Source: Bacteroidales bacterium UBA5833
GTDB lineage: Bacteria; Bacteroidota; Bacteroidia; Bacteroidales; Lentimicrobiaceae
DNA: 53,503 nucleotides
Assembly: GCA_002433025.1 (NCBI GenBank)
Contig: DJGZ01000006.1
Coordinates: 12,091 to 65,593, forward strand
Direction: 5' to 3'
In this document: piece after piece, positions 8,724 through 17,258 of the stretch
How the letters are laid out: every line of letters starts with the position of its first letter
How positions within the stretch are numbered: the first letter of the stretch is position 1
Notes under the pieces: generated by a model
Databases searched by the model: none
Told to the model about the DNA's origin: nothing
The model's input: the letters and a program-made list of their open reading frames with translations, nothing else
Position numbers and translations under genes: made by a program

Positions 8724-9398
8724 ATGAGAAGAATTCGTCTGTTAGTCATGTTACTTCTTTTTGCAGGTTTTTCCGGCCTGTCAGATGCCCAGGAGTTCAC
8801 CAATTATATCTCCTGTAAGGTGGACGGGAAAGAGTACAAAGCGGAAGCCCGCCGCCTGAAGATTCCGGTGAGGGGCTTTGAATATCTTGCCATTGCCTCA
8901 TTTCAGGTGAGCCCCGATGTTCAGGTGTGGATCAGGTTGTATTATTTTTCCGACAGTCTGAAGCCCGGCACTTATCAGATTTTCGACGAGAATGATCTGG
9001 AGTCTGAATCGAAAAAGAAAGCCGATATGGCCAGGGTATGGGCTTTGGTTGATTATACGGAGGAAACCAAAGGTTTGGGTCATGCTTTTCATGACGGAGA
9101 ATCGCTTTCGGGCACCGTAACCATCGGCAGAATTTCCTCTACCTCTGTCGAAGGCTCCTTTGAAGCCACATTGCGTGGTGTTTACTATAAGAAACGTGCG
9201 GTGGCAACCATGACAGGTTCCGGGATCAAAGCAAATCTCGAAAGAAAGGCGTTCACGAAGGCAGGTGCCGGAATGCTTGTCAATGCAGGGCCTCACGACC
9301 ATGACAATACCAGGAAATCGGATGAAACGGATACGATCGTTCTGAGTGAGGGCCGCTTTTTTGTTGACTGGAGTAAGCCGGAAAAGGAAGAAAAATAA
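8724..9398 (+). CDS. Secreted protein of unknown function
   Basis: This is a 224-residue protein with a signal peptide (about 1-22, ending SDAQ). The body is predicted beta-rich, opening with a FTNYISCKVDGKEYKA segment and containing SGTVTIGRIS and GSFEATLRGVYY strands. That pattern is common in small Bacteroidota secreted proteins in which a calycin-like or immunoglobulin-like sheet is suspected. The tail is charged and includes a HDHDN stretch that might bind metal. No function is assigned. It stands alone, convergent with radA. Confidence 0.7.
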   Translation: MRRIRLLVMLLLFAGFSGLSDAQEFTNYISCKVDGKEYKAEARRLKIPVRGFEYLAIASFQVSPDVQVWIRLYYFSDSLKPGTYQIFDENDLESESKKKADMARVWALVDYTEETKGLGHAFHDGESLSGTVTIGRISSTSVEGSFEATLRGVYYKKRAVATMTGSGIKANLERKAFTKAGAGMLVNAGPHDHDNTRKSDETDTIVLSEGRFFVDWSKPEKEEK

Positions 9399-9473
9399 TT
9401 TTCCGGACTTCCGGCAGGCCGCGGAATTATCTATTATGGAAGTCGGAAAACAAGGGGATCTGAGGTAAAATGT

Positions 9474-10838
9474 TTATCCGAACAGTAGTCTGAAAACCTC
9501 TTCCACTTTACCCACGGGCTGGATTTTTATTTCTTTTGCCTGGCTCTTGGCCGCTTTCAGGTTAAGTTTAGAAATTACAATGGTTTCAAAGCCGAGTTTC
9601 CCGGCTTCCGAAACCCTCTGTTCCACGCGGGTCACAGGCCTGATTTCGCCCGAAAGTCCGACTTCGGCGGCGAAGCACGTTTTGGAGCTGACGGGAATGT
9701 CAATACTGGAGGAAAGAACGGCGCTTACCACTGCCAGGTCTGTTGCCGGGTCGTCCACCCTCAGGCCACCGGCAATATTCAGAAATACATCTTTGGCGCC
9801 CAGTTTGAATCCGCTGCGTTTTTCGAGTACGGCCAGCAGCATGTTGAGCCTGCGGGTGTCGAAACCCGTGCAGGAACGCTGCGGCGTACCATAAGCTGCG
9901 GTGCTCACCAGAGCCTGTGTTTCGATCAGCATGGGGCGCAAGCCTTCGATGGTAGCCGCCACGGTTGTACCACTGACGGGTTCCTCGTGCTGGGTAATCA
10001 GGATTTCAGAAGGATTTGAAACTTCCCTGAGCCCATCGCCCTGCATTTCATAGATTCCCAGCTCCGACGTGCTGCCGAAACGGTTTTTTACAGACCTCAG
10101 GATGCGATACCCGTAATTTCGGTCGCCCTCGAACTGCAGCACGGTGTCCACCATATGCTCCAGCAGTTTAGGCCCGGCCAGGGATCCTTCCTTGGTAATA
10201 TGTCCGATCAGGAAAACCGGTACGTTCGCGGTTTTTGCAAAGCGCTGAAGTTCTGATGCCGTTTCACGGATCTGCGAAATGCTTCCTGCCGAAGCATCAA
10301 TACTTTCGCTGGTGAGGGTCTGGATGGAGTCTATAATGACCACGCCCGGATTCAGCCCGGCAATATGGTTCAATATGCCGGTTGTTGAGGTTTCCGTGAG
10401 GATGTAGCATTCGTTTTTACCCATGCCCAGGCGTTCTGCCCGCATCCTGATCTGCTGTTCACTCTCTTCACCTGAAACATAGAGCACCCTTGTGCCGGGC
10501 ATGGTCAACGCCACCTGCAGCATCAGGGTTGATTTTCCGATACCCGGTTCACCTCCGACCAATATAACGCTTCCCTGCACCAGACCGCCGCCGAGTACCC
10601 TGTTCAGTTCCTGGTTGTGCGTGTCAATCCTGCTTTCACTGCTGAACTCGATCCCGGTGATCAGGGTAGGCACAGCCGTTTTACGGGATGTGGCCTGAAC
10701 GGTAGCGCCGGGCTCCAGGCGCTGGATAACCTCCTCGATATAGGTGTTCCACTCTCCGCACGAAGGGCATTTGCCAATCCATTTGGGTGACTGGGCGCCA
10801 CAGTTGCGGCAGAAAAAAGCAGTTCGTGTTTTGGCCAT
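9474..10838 (-). CDS. radA: DNA repair protein RadA
   Basis: The length of 454 residues is normal for RadA, a branch-migration ATPase in recombinational repair. An N-terminal four-cysteine zinc finger (CRNCG and CPSCG) is followed by the RecA-like ATPase with Walker A GEPGIGKST, a Walker B segment (GVVIIDSIQT) and the RadA signature KNRFGSTSELG. The C-terminal third is the Lon-protease-like domain, used for DNA binding or hexamer structure. It is the last gene of the leftward run from the thioredoxin-like gene, after a 137-base gap from rfaE2, so it may also have its own promoter. Confidence 0.97.
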   Translation of the reverse strand: MAKTRTAFFCRNCGAQSPKWIGKCPSCGEWNTYIEEVIQRLEPGATVQATSRKTAVPTLITGIEFSSESRIDTHNQELNRVLGGGLVQGSVILVGGEPGIGKSTLMLQVALTMPGTRVLYVSGEESEQQIRMRAERLGMGKNECYILTETSTTGILNHIAGLNPGVVIIDSIQTLTSESIDASAGSISQIRETASELQRFAKTANVPVFLIGHITKEGSLAGPKLLEHMVDTVLQFEGDRNYGYRILRSVKNRFGSTSELGIYEMQGDGLREVSNPSEILITQHEEPVSGTTVAATIEGLRPMLIETQALVSTAAYGTPQRSCTGFDTRRLNMLLAVLEKRSGFKLGAKDVFLNIAGGLRVDDPATDLAVVSAVLSSSIDIPVSSKTCFAAEVGLSGEIRPVTRVEQRVSEAGKLGFETIVISKLNLKAAKSQAKEIKIQPVGKVEEVFRLLFG

Positions 10839-10975
10839 GTGATTTACCGGTTATTGTTATCAATCACTTTATCTGCCGGACCGTAATACAGATTGCGGTG
10901 AATAAAAACGTCATTGAGATTCAGGAGCTGGATAACCTGCCGTTTTTTTTGATTCCTCTATGCGAAAAATCCGCA

Positions 10976-11470
10976 TTATTCCCTTTCCCTGATTCTCTTT
11001 TCAATCAGGCTGGTAGAGTAACCGGGCAGGTATTCAAGCGTTTCCACTTTCCCGCCCTTTGCTTTCACGATGTCATATCCTACGATATCTTCTGCACGGT
11101 AATCGGCCCCCTTGACCAGGATATCCGGCTGTATGGTCCTGATCAGGTTGTAAGGGGTATCTTCATCAAACAACACAACGGCATCCACAAAACTGAGCGA
11201 GGCCATGATCATGGCCCTGGCATTTTCGTCGTTGATGGGGCGGTGAGGCCCTTTCAGCCTGCGGGTGGAGGCATCGGTGTTCAGGCCGATAACCAGTTTG
11301 TTGCCCAATGCTGCGGCTTTTGCCAGGTAGTCGATATGGCCAAGGTGTATGATGTCGAAACACCCGTTGGTAAAAACAATCTTCTGATCCCTGAAACGCC
11401 AGTAAGCGAGCATGCGGTCAAGCTCAGGCTGTTTCAGTATTTTGCGCTGGATGAGTTCCGGTTTTGTCAT
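10976..11470 (-). CDS. rfaE2: D-glycero-beta-D-manno-heptose 1-phosphate adenylyltransferase
   Basis: This 164-residue nucleotidyltransferase contains the family signature TNGCFDIIHLGHIDYL near residue 34 and the second motif YSTSLIEKRI near the end. It forms ADP-heptose from heptose 1-phosphate for lipopolysaccharide core assembly. The kinase half of E. coli HldE is absent, as is usual for the split form. Its start overlaps the end of the upstream membrane-protein gene by 47 bases. The first ATG is kept because the preceding residues (about 1-30) match family N-termini. A next Met at residue 20 would shorten the overlap but cut into the domain. Confidence 0.93.
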   Translation of the reverse strand: MTKPELIQRKILKQPELDRMLAYWRFRDQKIVFTNGCFDIIHLGHIDYLAKAAALGNKLVIGLNTDASTRRLKGPHRPINDENARAMIMASLSFVDAVVLFDEDTPYNLIRTIQPDILVKGADYRAEDIVGYDIVKAKGGKVETLEYLPGYSTSLIEKRIRERE

Positions 11471-12476
11471 TAATTCTCTTGTTTAAAACTGGAAGTAAAA
11501 TTAATGAAAATACCCCCGCAATTAAAATCATGACGGTTTGCGACGCCCAGATCAGCCAACCCATGGCATAGCCTTTGGTTTCAGGGATATCCCATAAAAA
11601 CAGGGTTTCAGCAACAATGGCCGGATAAATTCCAATTCCGCCCTGCACGATCATAATCCCTATGGAACCGAAAACCAGCACGGTTAAGCCGGCATCAAGC
11701 CCCAGTCCGTAAGTCTCCTCAAGACTGTAAAAAACCACCCAGGCCATCAGCAGGTACAGAACCCATATTCCAATGGAATAGACAATAAATGTCATTGGTT
11801 TTCTGATCTTTGTCAACGACTTTATGCCTTCGAGCAGACCTGAAAACAGGTTGTATATTTTTTTGTAAAAAGCAGTATGCCTGAAGTTCCTGTAGATGAT
11901 AAAGGCGGCGAGCAGACCGGTTGCCAGCAGGATGATGGCCACCCAGGTAAAGTAACTGCCTCCGGAAAAATCAAAATTAAATTTTTCCTGAAGAGGTGAG
12001 TAAATTTTTTGCTCAATATAGGTATGTATCCTGCCTGTCTGGGTAACGATCAGCAACAGGAAAAGCAGGACAAACGAGAGCATATCGATCACCCTTTCGG
12101 TGATCACCGTGCCGAAAGATTTATTGAACGGTATTTTTTCATAGCGGGTGAGGATGCCGCAACGGCTTACTTCGCCAAGTCTGGGAAGGGCCAGGTTAGC
12201 CAGGTAGCCAATCATTACAGCCATAAAAACATTACTGGTTTTTGGCCGGTAACCCATGGGTTCCATCAGGATTTTCCATCTCAGGGTTCTGAGCAGATGG
12301 CTTAAGACCCCCAGCACAAAAGCGAGGATGATCCATGAATAGTTTACCTGCCGGAACGATTCAAAGATTTCCCGTTTTTGTTCCAGGCTTAGGTTCCTCA
12401 TGAATAGCCAGATAAAGAACACCCCGATGCCCAGGAAAAACGTGAAACGGAGAATATTTCGGAGGTTTTTTTTCAA
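11424..12476 (-). CDS. UPF0104 family membrane protein (LPG-synthase-type membrane domain)
   Basis: This 350-residue protein has about eight to nine hydrophobic helices and the family motifs LLRTLRWKILM, NLALPRLGEVSRC and, further on, FGSIGIMIVQGGIGIYPA. It corresponds to the membrane domain of MprF lysylphosphatidylglycerol synthases without the soluble aminoacyl-transferase domain. Family members are linked to flipping of lipids or to glycan assembly. Here the neighbours (heptose activation, pantothenate synthesis) do not define the substrate. Its end overlaps rfaE2 by 47 bases and its start is six bases after panD, so it is part of the operon. Confidence 0.88.
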   Translation of the reverse strand: MKKNLRNILRFTFFLGIGVFFIWLFMRNLSLEQKREIFESFRQVNYSWIILAFVLGVLSHLLRTLRWKILMEPMGYRPKTSNVFMAVMIGYLANLALPRLGEVSRCGILTRYEKIPFNKSFGTVITERVIDMLSFVLLFLLLIVTQTGRIHTYIEQKIYSPLQEKFNFDFSGGSYFTWVAIILLATGLLAAFIIYRNFRHTAFYKKIYNLFSGLLEGIKSLTKIRKPMTFIVYSIGIWVLYLLMAWVVFYSLEETYGLGLDAGLTVLVFGSIGIMIVQGGIGIYPAIVAETLFLWDIPETKGYAMGWLIWASQTVMILIAGVFSLILLPVLNKRINDKTGTHPAQNTETA

Positions 12477-12482
12477 GGCGGC

Positions 12483-12830
12483 TTAAACGAGGCGGTTTTT
12501 GCTGTCGGGGAATACGATGGCCGGTTTGAAACTCCTGGCTTCTTCGGGGGTCATTTGCGCGAAAGCTGCGATGATGATCAGGTCGCCGGCAACAGCTTTT
12601 CGCGCTGCAGCGCCGTTGAGCGAGATCATTCCGCTGCCTCTTTCCCCTTTGATAACATAGGTTTCGAGCCGTTCTCCGTTGTTGATGTTCAGTACCTGAA
12701 CCTTTTCAAATTCTACAAGCCTGGCTGCCTCCATAAGGTCCTCGTCGATGCCGATACTTCCTATATAGTGGAGGTTGGCTTCGGTGATGGTAGCCCTGTG
12801 GATTTTGGATTTTAAAATCTCTATGGTCAT
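12483..12830 (-). CDS. panD: Aspartate 1-decarboxylase
   Basis: The 115-residue pro-enzyme makes beta-alanine from aspartate, for pantothenate. The self-cleavage site Gly-Ser lies in YIGSIGID (Ser about 25), which yields the pyruvoyl cofactor. The substrate Tyr (LETYVIKGERGSG) and the NGAAAR segment are also present. It starts 16 bases after panC, so the pathway's two branch enzymes are co-transcribed. A promoter-like sequence lies in that short gap. Confidence 0.97.
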   Translation of the reverse strand: MTIEILKSKIHRATITEANLHYIGSIGIDEDLMEAARLVEFEKVQVLNINNGERLETYVIKGERGSGMISLNGAAARKAVAGDLIIIAAFAQMTPEEARSFKPAIVFPDSKNRLV

Positions 12831-12837
12831 AGCGCTG

Positions 12838-12869
12838 CAAAAATACTCAAATTAACCGAATGTTATCAA
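12838..12869 (-). promoter_or_regulatory. Possible internal promoter for panD
   Basis: On the minus strand, TTG (12867-12869) is followed after 21 bases by TATTTTTG (12838-12845), an exact TAnnTTTG box. It ends seven bases before the panD ATG, overlapping the end of panC. This would give a nearly leaderless panD transcript. Confidence 0.4.
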
Positions 12870-13686
12870 TCAGTCTTATTTCGCCTGCGAATACTGCCAT
12901 AAAAGCGCGGTCGCTACTTGAAATTTTTCCGCTTACCGGCTGAAGGGTTTCTCCGTTGGCAATTGAAAAGTATTCCAGCCTGAGCAGGGGATGGCTTTCA
13001 AATTTGTAGTTAACAAATTTAATAATTTCCTCCGCGGTATGATTACCGGCAAGATTTTTTATTTCTTCCAGCACCAGGTGGATATAAGGCGCAGCTTTCC
13101 GCATTTCGGTTGTAAGTCTTTCGTTCCTGGAACTGCGGGCCAGGCCGTCAGGCTCCCGGCTGATGGGGCAGGGGACTATTTCAACACCGGGATGATCCCG
13201 TTTTGCCAGTTCTTTGATGATTTGTAACTGCTGATAATCCTTTTCTCCGAAATAGGCACGGTGTGGCAGGGCGATGTTGAACAGTTTGTCGACAACCACC
13301 GCTACGCCGTTGAAATGTCCGGGCCTGAAAGCGCCTTCCATAACCAGGGCGAGGGGGCCGAAATCAAACTGCTTATGCTCTTCTCCCGCGTACATTTCCG
13401 ATACTTCAGGCGCAAATACGGCGGTACAGTTTTCCGGTTCCAGAAGCCTGAGGTCCTGTTCCAGGTTTCTGGGGTATTTTTTAAGGTCTTCCGGATTGTT
13501 GAACTGTATCGGATTTACAAAAATGCTCACCAGCACGGCATCATTTTCCGAGGCGGCTTTTCGCACCAGCGACAGATGTCCTTCATGCAGGGCTCCCATG
13601 GTCGGGACAAAACCGATTTTAAGCCCCTGTTCCCTCAATGATCCTGCGAAATCGCGGGTTTCCCGGATTGTGTCAAAAAGTTTCAT
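12847..13686 (-). CDS. panC: Pantothenate synthetase
   Basis: The length of 279 residues is typical for PanC. It joins pantoate and beta-alanine using ATP. The nucleotide motif MGALHEGHLSLV is at about 30, the pantoate-binding FVNPIQF segment follows, and the KMSKS-like element is SREPDGLARSSRN. It lies 25 bases after the thioredoxin-like gene and 16 before panD. panB, which makes pantoate with panE, is not in the window. Confidence 0.98.
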   Translation of the reverse strand: MKLFDTIRETRDFAGSLREQGLKIGFVPTMGALHEGHLSLVRKAASENDAVLVSIFVNPIQFNNPEDLKKYPRNLEQDLRLLEPENCTAVFAPEVSEMYAGEEHKQFDFGPLALVMEGAFRPGHFNGVAVVVDKLFNIALPHRAYFGEKDYQQLQIIKELAKRDHPGVEIVPCPISREPDGLARSSRNERLTTEMRKAAPYIHLVLEEIKNLAGNHTAEEIIKFVNYKFESHPLLRLEYFSIANGETLQPVSGKISSSDRAFMAVFAGEIRLIDNIRLI

Positions 13687-13711
13687 CCTGATATTATTGT
13701 ACGGCCCTGAA

Positions 13712-14239
13712 TCAATTGCGCGGGGCAGCAGCCCTGCCGTTGAGGATGTTCATAAAATCGCGTTCAAGCGATTCAACCGGAGTTTCAATGATACGGCCGA
13801 TCTCTTCACCTTCCCTTGAAAAAATAAAGGTCGGAACAAGCTGAATGTCGTAATCGCCTATGCAGAAATCCTTTGCCTTTTTATCCCTGTCAACTGCAAC
13901 CATGTAAATCCTGTCGGCAGGATATCCGAGCTGGTCAAGAATTTTCATAAAACGCGGTACCTGCTCCCGGCTGTCGCTGCACCAGGTGCCAAGGGCAATA
14001 AATACCCATGGATAATCCTTGCTGTGAAACTTTAAATGCTCCACTACCATGGTGTCCGGTTGATACTGGTTATTTTCCTGATAAAACCAGTCGCCCATCC
14101 CGGCAAGGCCTTCGCGGGTAACGGTTCCGATAAGGATCTCCCTGCCCGATTTTTCATCTTTTACCCGTTGGTTTTCCTGTGCACTCAGGTTGAATACCAT
14201 AAAAAGCAATACAGAGATTAGGGTTAGCGGTTTTCTCAT
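13712..14239 (-). CDS. Secreted thioredoxin-like protein with a WCSDS site
   Basis: This 175-residue protein has a signal peptide (about 1-20, ending LSAQ) and a thioredoxin fold. The active-site loop reads GTWCSDSREQVPRF: a single Cys (about 87), with Ser in place of the second Cys. The cis-Pro (LVPTFIF) is retained. Such one-cysteine forms cannot perform ordinary dithiol reduction; they may act in monothiol or mixed-disulphide chemistry, or bind a partner. It is the first gene of the panC-panD-radA run and faces a palindrome-bearing control region. Confidence 0.85.
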   Translation of the reverse strand: MRKPLTLISVLLFMVFNLSAQENQRVKDEKSGREILIGTVTREGLAGMGDWFYQENNQYQPDTMVVEHLKFHSKDYPWVFIALGTWCSDSREQVPRFMKILDQLGYPADRIYMVAVDRDKKAKDFCIGDYDIQLVPTFIFSREGEEIGRIIETPVESLERDFMNILNGRAAAPRN

Positions 14240-14307
14240 GCTGAATGATTTATACAGTTAACAAATTTTCCGGCAATTGGTTGGCTGCAAAAGAAGCACA
14301 AAAGTAG

Positions 14308-14337
14308 AAAAGGTTTTGATATGTATCAAAACCTTTT
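14308..14337. promoter_or_regulatory. 30-base palindrome, possible operator
   Basis: The exact 14-base arms AAAAGGTTTTGATA and TATCAAAACCTTTT flank a TG centre. It lies 69 bases upstream of the thioredoxin-like start and about 390 upstream of flavodoxin. Both genes read away from it, so it does not end either one. A binding site for a dimeric regulator, or the hairpin of an unseen small RNA, are the two readings. Confidence 0.5.
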
Positions 14338-14655
14338 GCGGAAGTTGCTTCTGCTTATGACGAATGTTCAGGGAATCTCCGGGATATCCCGGTTTCATCA
14401 TGCTACCGGACCCGGGGATATTGGCAACCTGTTTTCTGAAAATCTGCCGGGCTGCTGATTTTGATATGAAAAAGACTTTTTCTGTAGTAGTTATCAATGT
14501 GCCTGATTATAAACTACCTGCAATGATTGAACAAATTTTTGTTTCAGAGGTTTAAAAGATGCTAACTATCTGAGCAGGGACTAGTTGTACTGTTAACACT
14601 AATTCAATGCGCTGGATGTCAAATAAATGCAAAGCAAATGGTTCTTATGTTCAGA

Positions 14656-14687
14656 TTTGCATTAATGAATGTTCACGATTATATTTG
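14656..14687 (+). promoter_or_regulatory. Flavodoxin promoter
   Basis: TTTG at 14656-14659, a 20-base spacer and TATATTTG at 14680-14687 match the Bacteroidota consensus exactly. The -33 element overlaps the right arm of an 8-base inverted repeat (AATGCAAA, TTTGCATT). A Shine-Dalgarno-like AAGGAG at 14718-14723 precedes the ATG by seven bases, which is uncommon in this phylum and suggests high expression. Confidence 0.75.
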
Positions 14688-14730
14688 CGCCCGCTAATAA
14701 GTTTCCTTCTTAACGACAAGGAGTGATCAA

Positions 14731-15243
14731 ATGGGAAAAATTGGAATTTTTTACGGGGGAAGCCCCAAAGGGAGTACGCATAAAGCTGCCCAGTATATTG
14801 GAAAAAACTTTGGTAAAGGTCAGGTCGAATACCACAATGTAAGTTCAGCCACACGTGAAGACCTTGAAAAGTATGATTACCTGATCCTGGGTACTTCTGC
14901 CTGGGGCATAGGGGAGATGCATCAGGACTGGGAACGCTTTATCGATGTGCTGACGGAAGCGAAAATTGAAGGTAAAAAGATTGCCATTTTCGGCCTCGGC
15001 GACCAGGTTGAGTATCCTGAGAGTTTTGTGGATGGAATGGGAACCGTCTTCTGCCGTTTGCCGTTTAAGGAAAACGTGGTCGGTTACTGGCCTACCAAGG
15101 GATATTCCTATTATTTCTCAACAGCCGAAAAGGATGGCAAATTTGTGGGCCTTGCCCTTGACGAAGACAGTCAGCCTGAACTTACCGAAGAACGGATTAC
15201 TAAATGGGTGAACCAGCTTCGGGAGGAGTTTCAGCTCAATTAA
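14731..15243 (+). CDS. fldA: Flavodoxin
   Basis: This 170-residue long-chain flavodoxin binds FMN and carries low-potential electrons in place of ferredoxin. The phosphate-binding loop is GSPKGSTHKAA (about 10-20). The FMN-stacking loops are GTSAWGIGEMHQDW (about 55-68) and FGLGDQVEYPESF (about 90). The long-chain insertion contains GYSYYFSTAEKDGKF. It is a single-gene unit with its own promoter and terminator. Flavodoxins are often induced by iron limitation, but no Fur box could be identified by eye. Confidence 0.97.
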   Translation: MGKIGIFYGGSPKGSTHKAAQYIGKNFGKGQVEYHNVSSATREDLEKYDYLILGTSAWGIGEMHQDWERFIDVLTEAKIEGKKIAIFGLGDQVEYPESFVDGMGTVFCRLPFKENVVGYWPTKGYSYYFSTAEKDGKFVGLALDEDSQPELTEERITKWVNQLREEFQLN

Positions 15244-15313
15244 ACTGCTGATCAGGAGGTTTCAGGGTTGATTCACAACCGCATTCTTTCTGCCCGTAAT
15301 TAAATATGGAGAG

Positions 15314-15338
15314 AGCCGGGGCCTTCCCGGCTTTTCTT
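15314..15338 (+). terminator. Terminator after flavodoxin
   Basis: AGCCGGG (15314-15320) pairs with CCCGGCT (15326-15332) around a five-base loop, followed by a T-rich tract. It lies about 70 bases after the fldA stop. Confidence 0.7.
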
Positions 15339-15431
15339 CATTTTGACATCCGGTAAACTTACTCAGGTAATCCTTGCCGGTTTTTTTTTATTTTTGCATA
15401 CTTTGCTTTTTAACCTTTGAATTGAATTGGA

Positions 15432-17222
15432 ATGAGATACTTTGCGTATTTTTATATTACATTATTGCTGCTGACCGGGGGCTTTCGCCTTTCAGCACAG
15501 GAGGCTGCCGGTTCATCCGAAAGGCTGCAGAAACACATTGAATACCTTGCCTCACCGCAGCTTGCAGGGCGAAAAGCCGGAACCCCGGGTGATTCTATGG
15601 CTGCAGCATATATCCGGGATCAGTTCAGGGCTGCCGGTGCAACACTGATGCTGCATAAAGGATACCAGTATTTCAGCCTGGTAGCTGATGTAAAGGCCGG
15701 TGAAAAAAACGCCTTTGCAGCCGGAGGCAGAATATTCACACCTGAAAAGGATTTTCAGCCGTTTTCTTTCTCCGCTACTGCCGGCGCTGTGGCACCCCTG
15801 GTTTTTGCCGGGTTTGGGATTGCCGGAGAAAGCGGGGAGTTGAAATGGGATGATTTTTCCGGCATAGATGTCCGCGATAAATGGGTAATGGCCCTGAGGG
15901 GAGATCCGGAGCCTGATAATCCGAACAGCGCCTTTATTCCCCTCGCAACCGACAGGGCTAAGGCCCTGAGCGCCCGCGACCGTGGTGCTGCCGGTCTGCT
16001 GCTGGTTTCTCCTTCATCCATCGAACGTTCGGATCGAACCATTGATATCGCATTCGATAAATCGGTGTCTGATGCAGGGATTCCCGTAGTCAGCATCACC
16101 CGCAACCTGGCAGCCTTTCTGCTGGGATTGCCCGGCTCATCCGTTGATTCTCTGGAGAAGTCAATGCTTGCCGGACGTAAAAGCATTAATTTTGCGGGAA
16201 ACGTTGAAGTTTCCGTAACTACGGAAGTGATCCGCAGCAAGGTGACAAGCCGGAATGTAGTTGCGATGATTCCCGGGAGCGACCCTCAGTTAAAGGATGA
16301 ATTTATTCTGATTGGCGCCCATTATGATCACCTGGGTATGGGAGGTCCGGGATCGGGTTCACGGTTGATTGATACCACCGCGGTGCACGGTGGCGCCGAT
16401 GACAATGCCTCAGGCGTGGCTTCCCTTATCGAACTGGCCGTTTTATTTGGAAAGCCGGGCATCAATCCTGGCCGGAGCATTTTATTTGTGGCTTTTGGCG
16501 CGGAAGAAATGGGACTGCTTGGCGCCAGGCATTTCGTGTCTGAACCGCCGGTGGACCTGAAATCTTTTAAAGCCATGATCAATATGGATATGGTTGGACG
16601 GCTGAAGAAGGATGATCCGGTAGTTACCATTTCCGGAACAGGCACTTTTACAGTGGCTGACTCACTGCTGGATATCGTTGGTGTTAACAGGCCCTTCGAA
16701 GTTAAACGCTCAACCGATGGCTACGGGCCTTCGGACCATGCCGCTTTTTACGGGGAAGGAATCCCTGTTTTGTTTGTTTCTACCGGAGCGCATGCTGATT
16801 ATCATACACCCTACGATCTTCCCGAACGCATCAATGCCGGCGGCCAGCAGCAGGTGACAGATTTTGTCGCTTCCCTGATAAAGGAACTCTCAAAGCTGAC
16901 CCCGGCGCCTGTATTCAGTGAATCCGGTTCGCGCCGGCAGGCCGGGCATTATGGCCGCAACCTCAAAGTTACCCTGGGCATTATGCCGGACGTGTCGGGC
17001 GCCGAAACCAGCGGCGGAATGAAGGTGGAAGGTGTAAGGAAAGACGGGCCCGCGGCACTTTCGGGAATGGTGAAGGGTGACATCATCGTGGCCATCAACG
17101 GATTGCCGGTGGCCAATGTATATGATTACATGGGCCGTATGGGTAAACTGAATCCCGGTGACAGGGTAAATATTGAAGTTATCAGAAACGGAAACCGTGA
17201 AATCCTGATTGTACAACTGTGA
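15432..17222 (+). CDS. Secreted M28 peptidase with PA and PDZ domains
   Basis: This is a 596-residue zinc exopeptidase with a signal peptide (about 1-22, LSAQ). A protease-associated insert spans about 115-250. The M28 catalytic domain has the usual ligands: His297 in GAHYDH, the Asp pair at 323-324 in GADDNASG, Glu358-359 in GAEEMG, Asp386 in NMDMVG and His458 in DYHTPYD. A C-terminal PDZ domain (about 500-596) ends in strands NIEVIRNGNREILIVQL. It probably trims peptides in the periplasm or at the surface. A TTG at 15374 and a TACTTTG box near 15399 suggest its own promoter. Confidence 0.93.
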   Translation: MRYFAYFYITLLLLTGGFRLSAQEAAGSSERLQKHIEYLASPQLAGRKAGTPGDSMAAAYIRDQFRAAGATLMLHKGYQYFSLVADVKAGEKNAFAAGGRIFTPEKDFQPFSFSATAGAVAPLVFAGFGIAGESGELKWDDFSGIDVRDKWVMALRGDPEPDNPNSAFIPLATDRAKALSARDRGAAGLLLVSPSSIERSDRTIDIAFDKSVSDAGIPVVSITRNLAAFLLGLPGSSVDSLEKSMLAGRKSINFAGNVEVSVTTEVIRSKVTSRNVVAMIPGSDPQLKDEFILIGAHYDHLGMGGPGSGSRLIDTTAVHGGADDNASGVASLIELAVLFGKPGINPGRSILFVAFGAEEMGLLGARHFVSEPPVDLKSFKAMINMDMVGRLKKDDPVVTISGTGTFTVADSLLDIVGVNRPFEVKRSTDGYGPSDHAAFYGEGIPVLFVSTGAHADYHTPYDLPERINAGGQQQVTDFVASLIKELSKLTPAPVFSESGSRRQAGHYGRNLKVTLGIMPDVSGAETSGGMKVEGVRKDGPAALSGMVKGDIIVAINGLPVANVYDYMGRMGKLNPGDRVNIEVIRNGNREILIVQL

Positions 17223-17258
17223 TCCTGATTGAAAGGTTGAAGCAATAGTTGTCTTGTT

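Larger units (their letters stand above)
14240..14730. other. Divergent control region between the thioredoxin-like gene and flavodoxin
   Basis: This gap of 491 bases has no convincing gene. It contains a 30-base palindrome (14308-14337), a second exact palindrome, CCGGGATATCCCGG (14379-14392), an inverted repeat AATGCAAA (14626-14633) with TTTGCATT (14656-14663), and the flavodoxin promoter. An ATG at 14466 opens only 29 codons (MKKTFSVVVINV and so on). This could be a gene remnant and is not called. Confidence 0.6.

Noticed and set aside
10839..10975. Possible short protein between rfaE2 and radA
   Set aside because: A 36-codon stretch without a stop on the minus strand has some protein-like character (NLNDVFIHRN) but no start codon.
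10787..11473. Long plus-strand frame opposite rfaE2
   Set aside because: Antisense shadow; rfaE2 has full family motifs on the other strand.
14466..14555. 29-codon open frame in the thioredoxin/flavodoxin gap
   Set aside because: Too short to judge, without a clear ribosome site or family.
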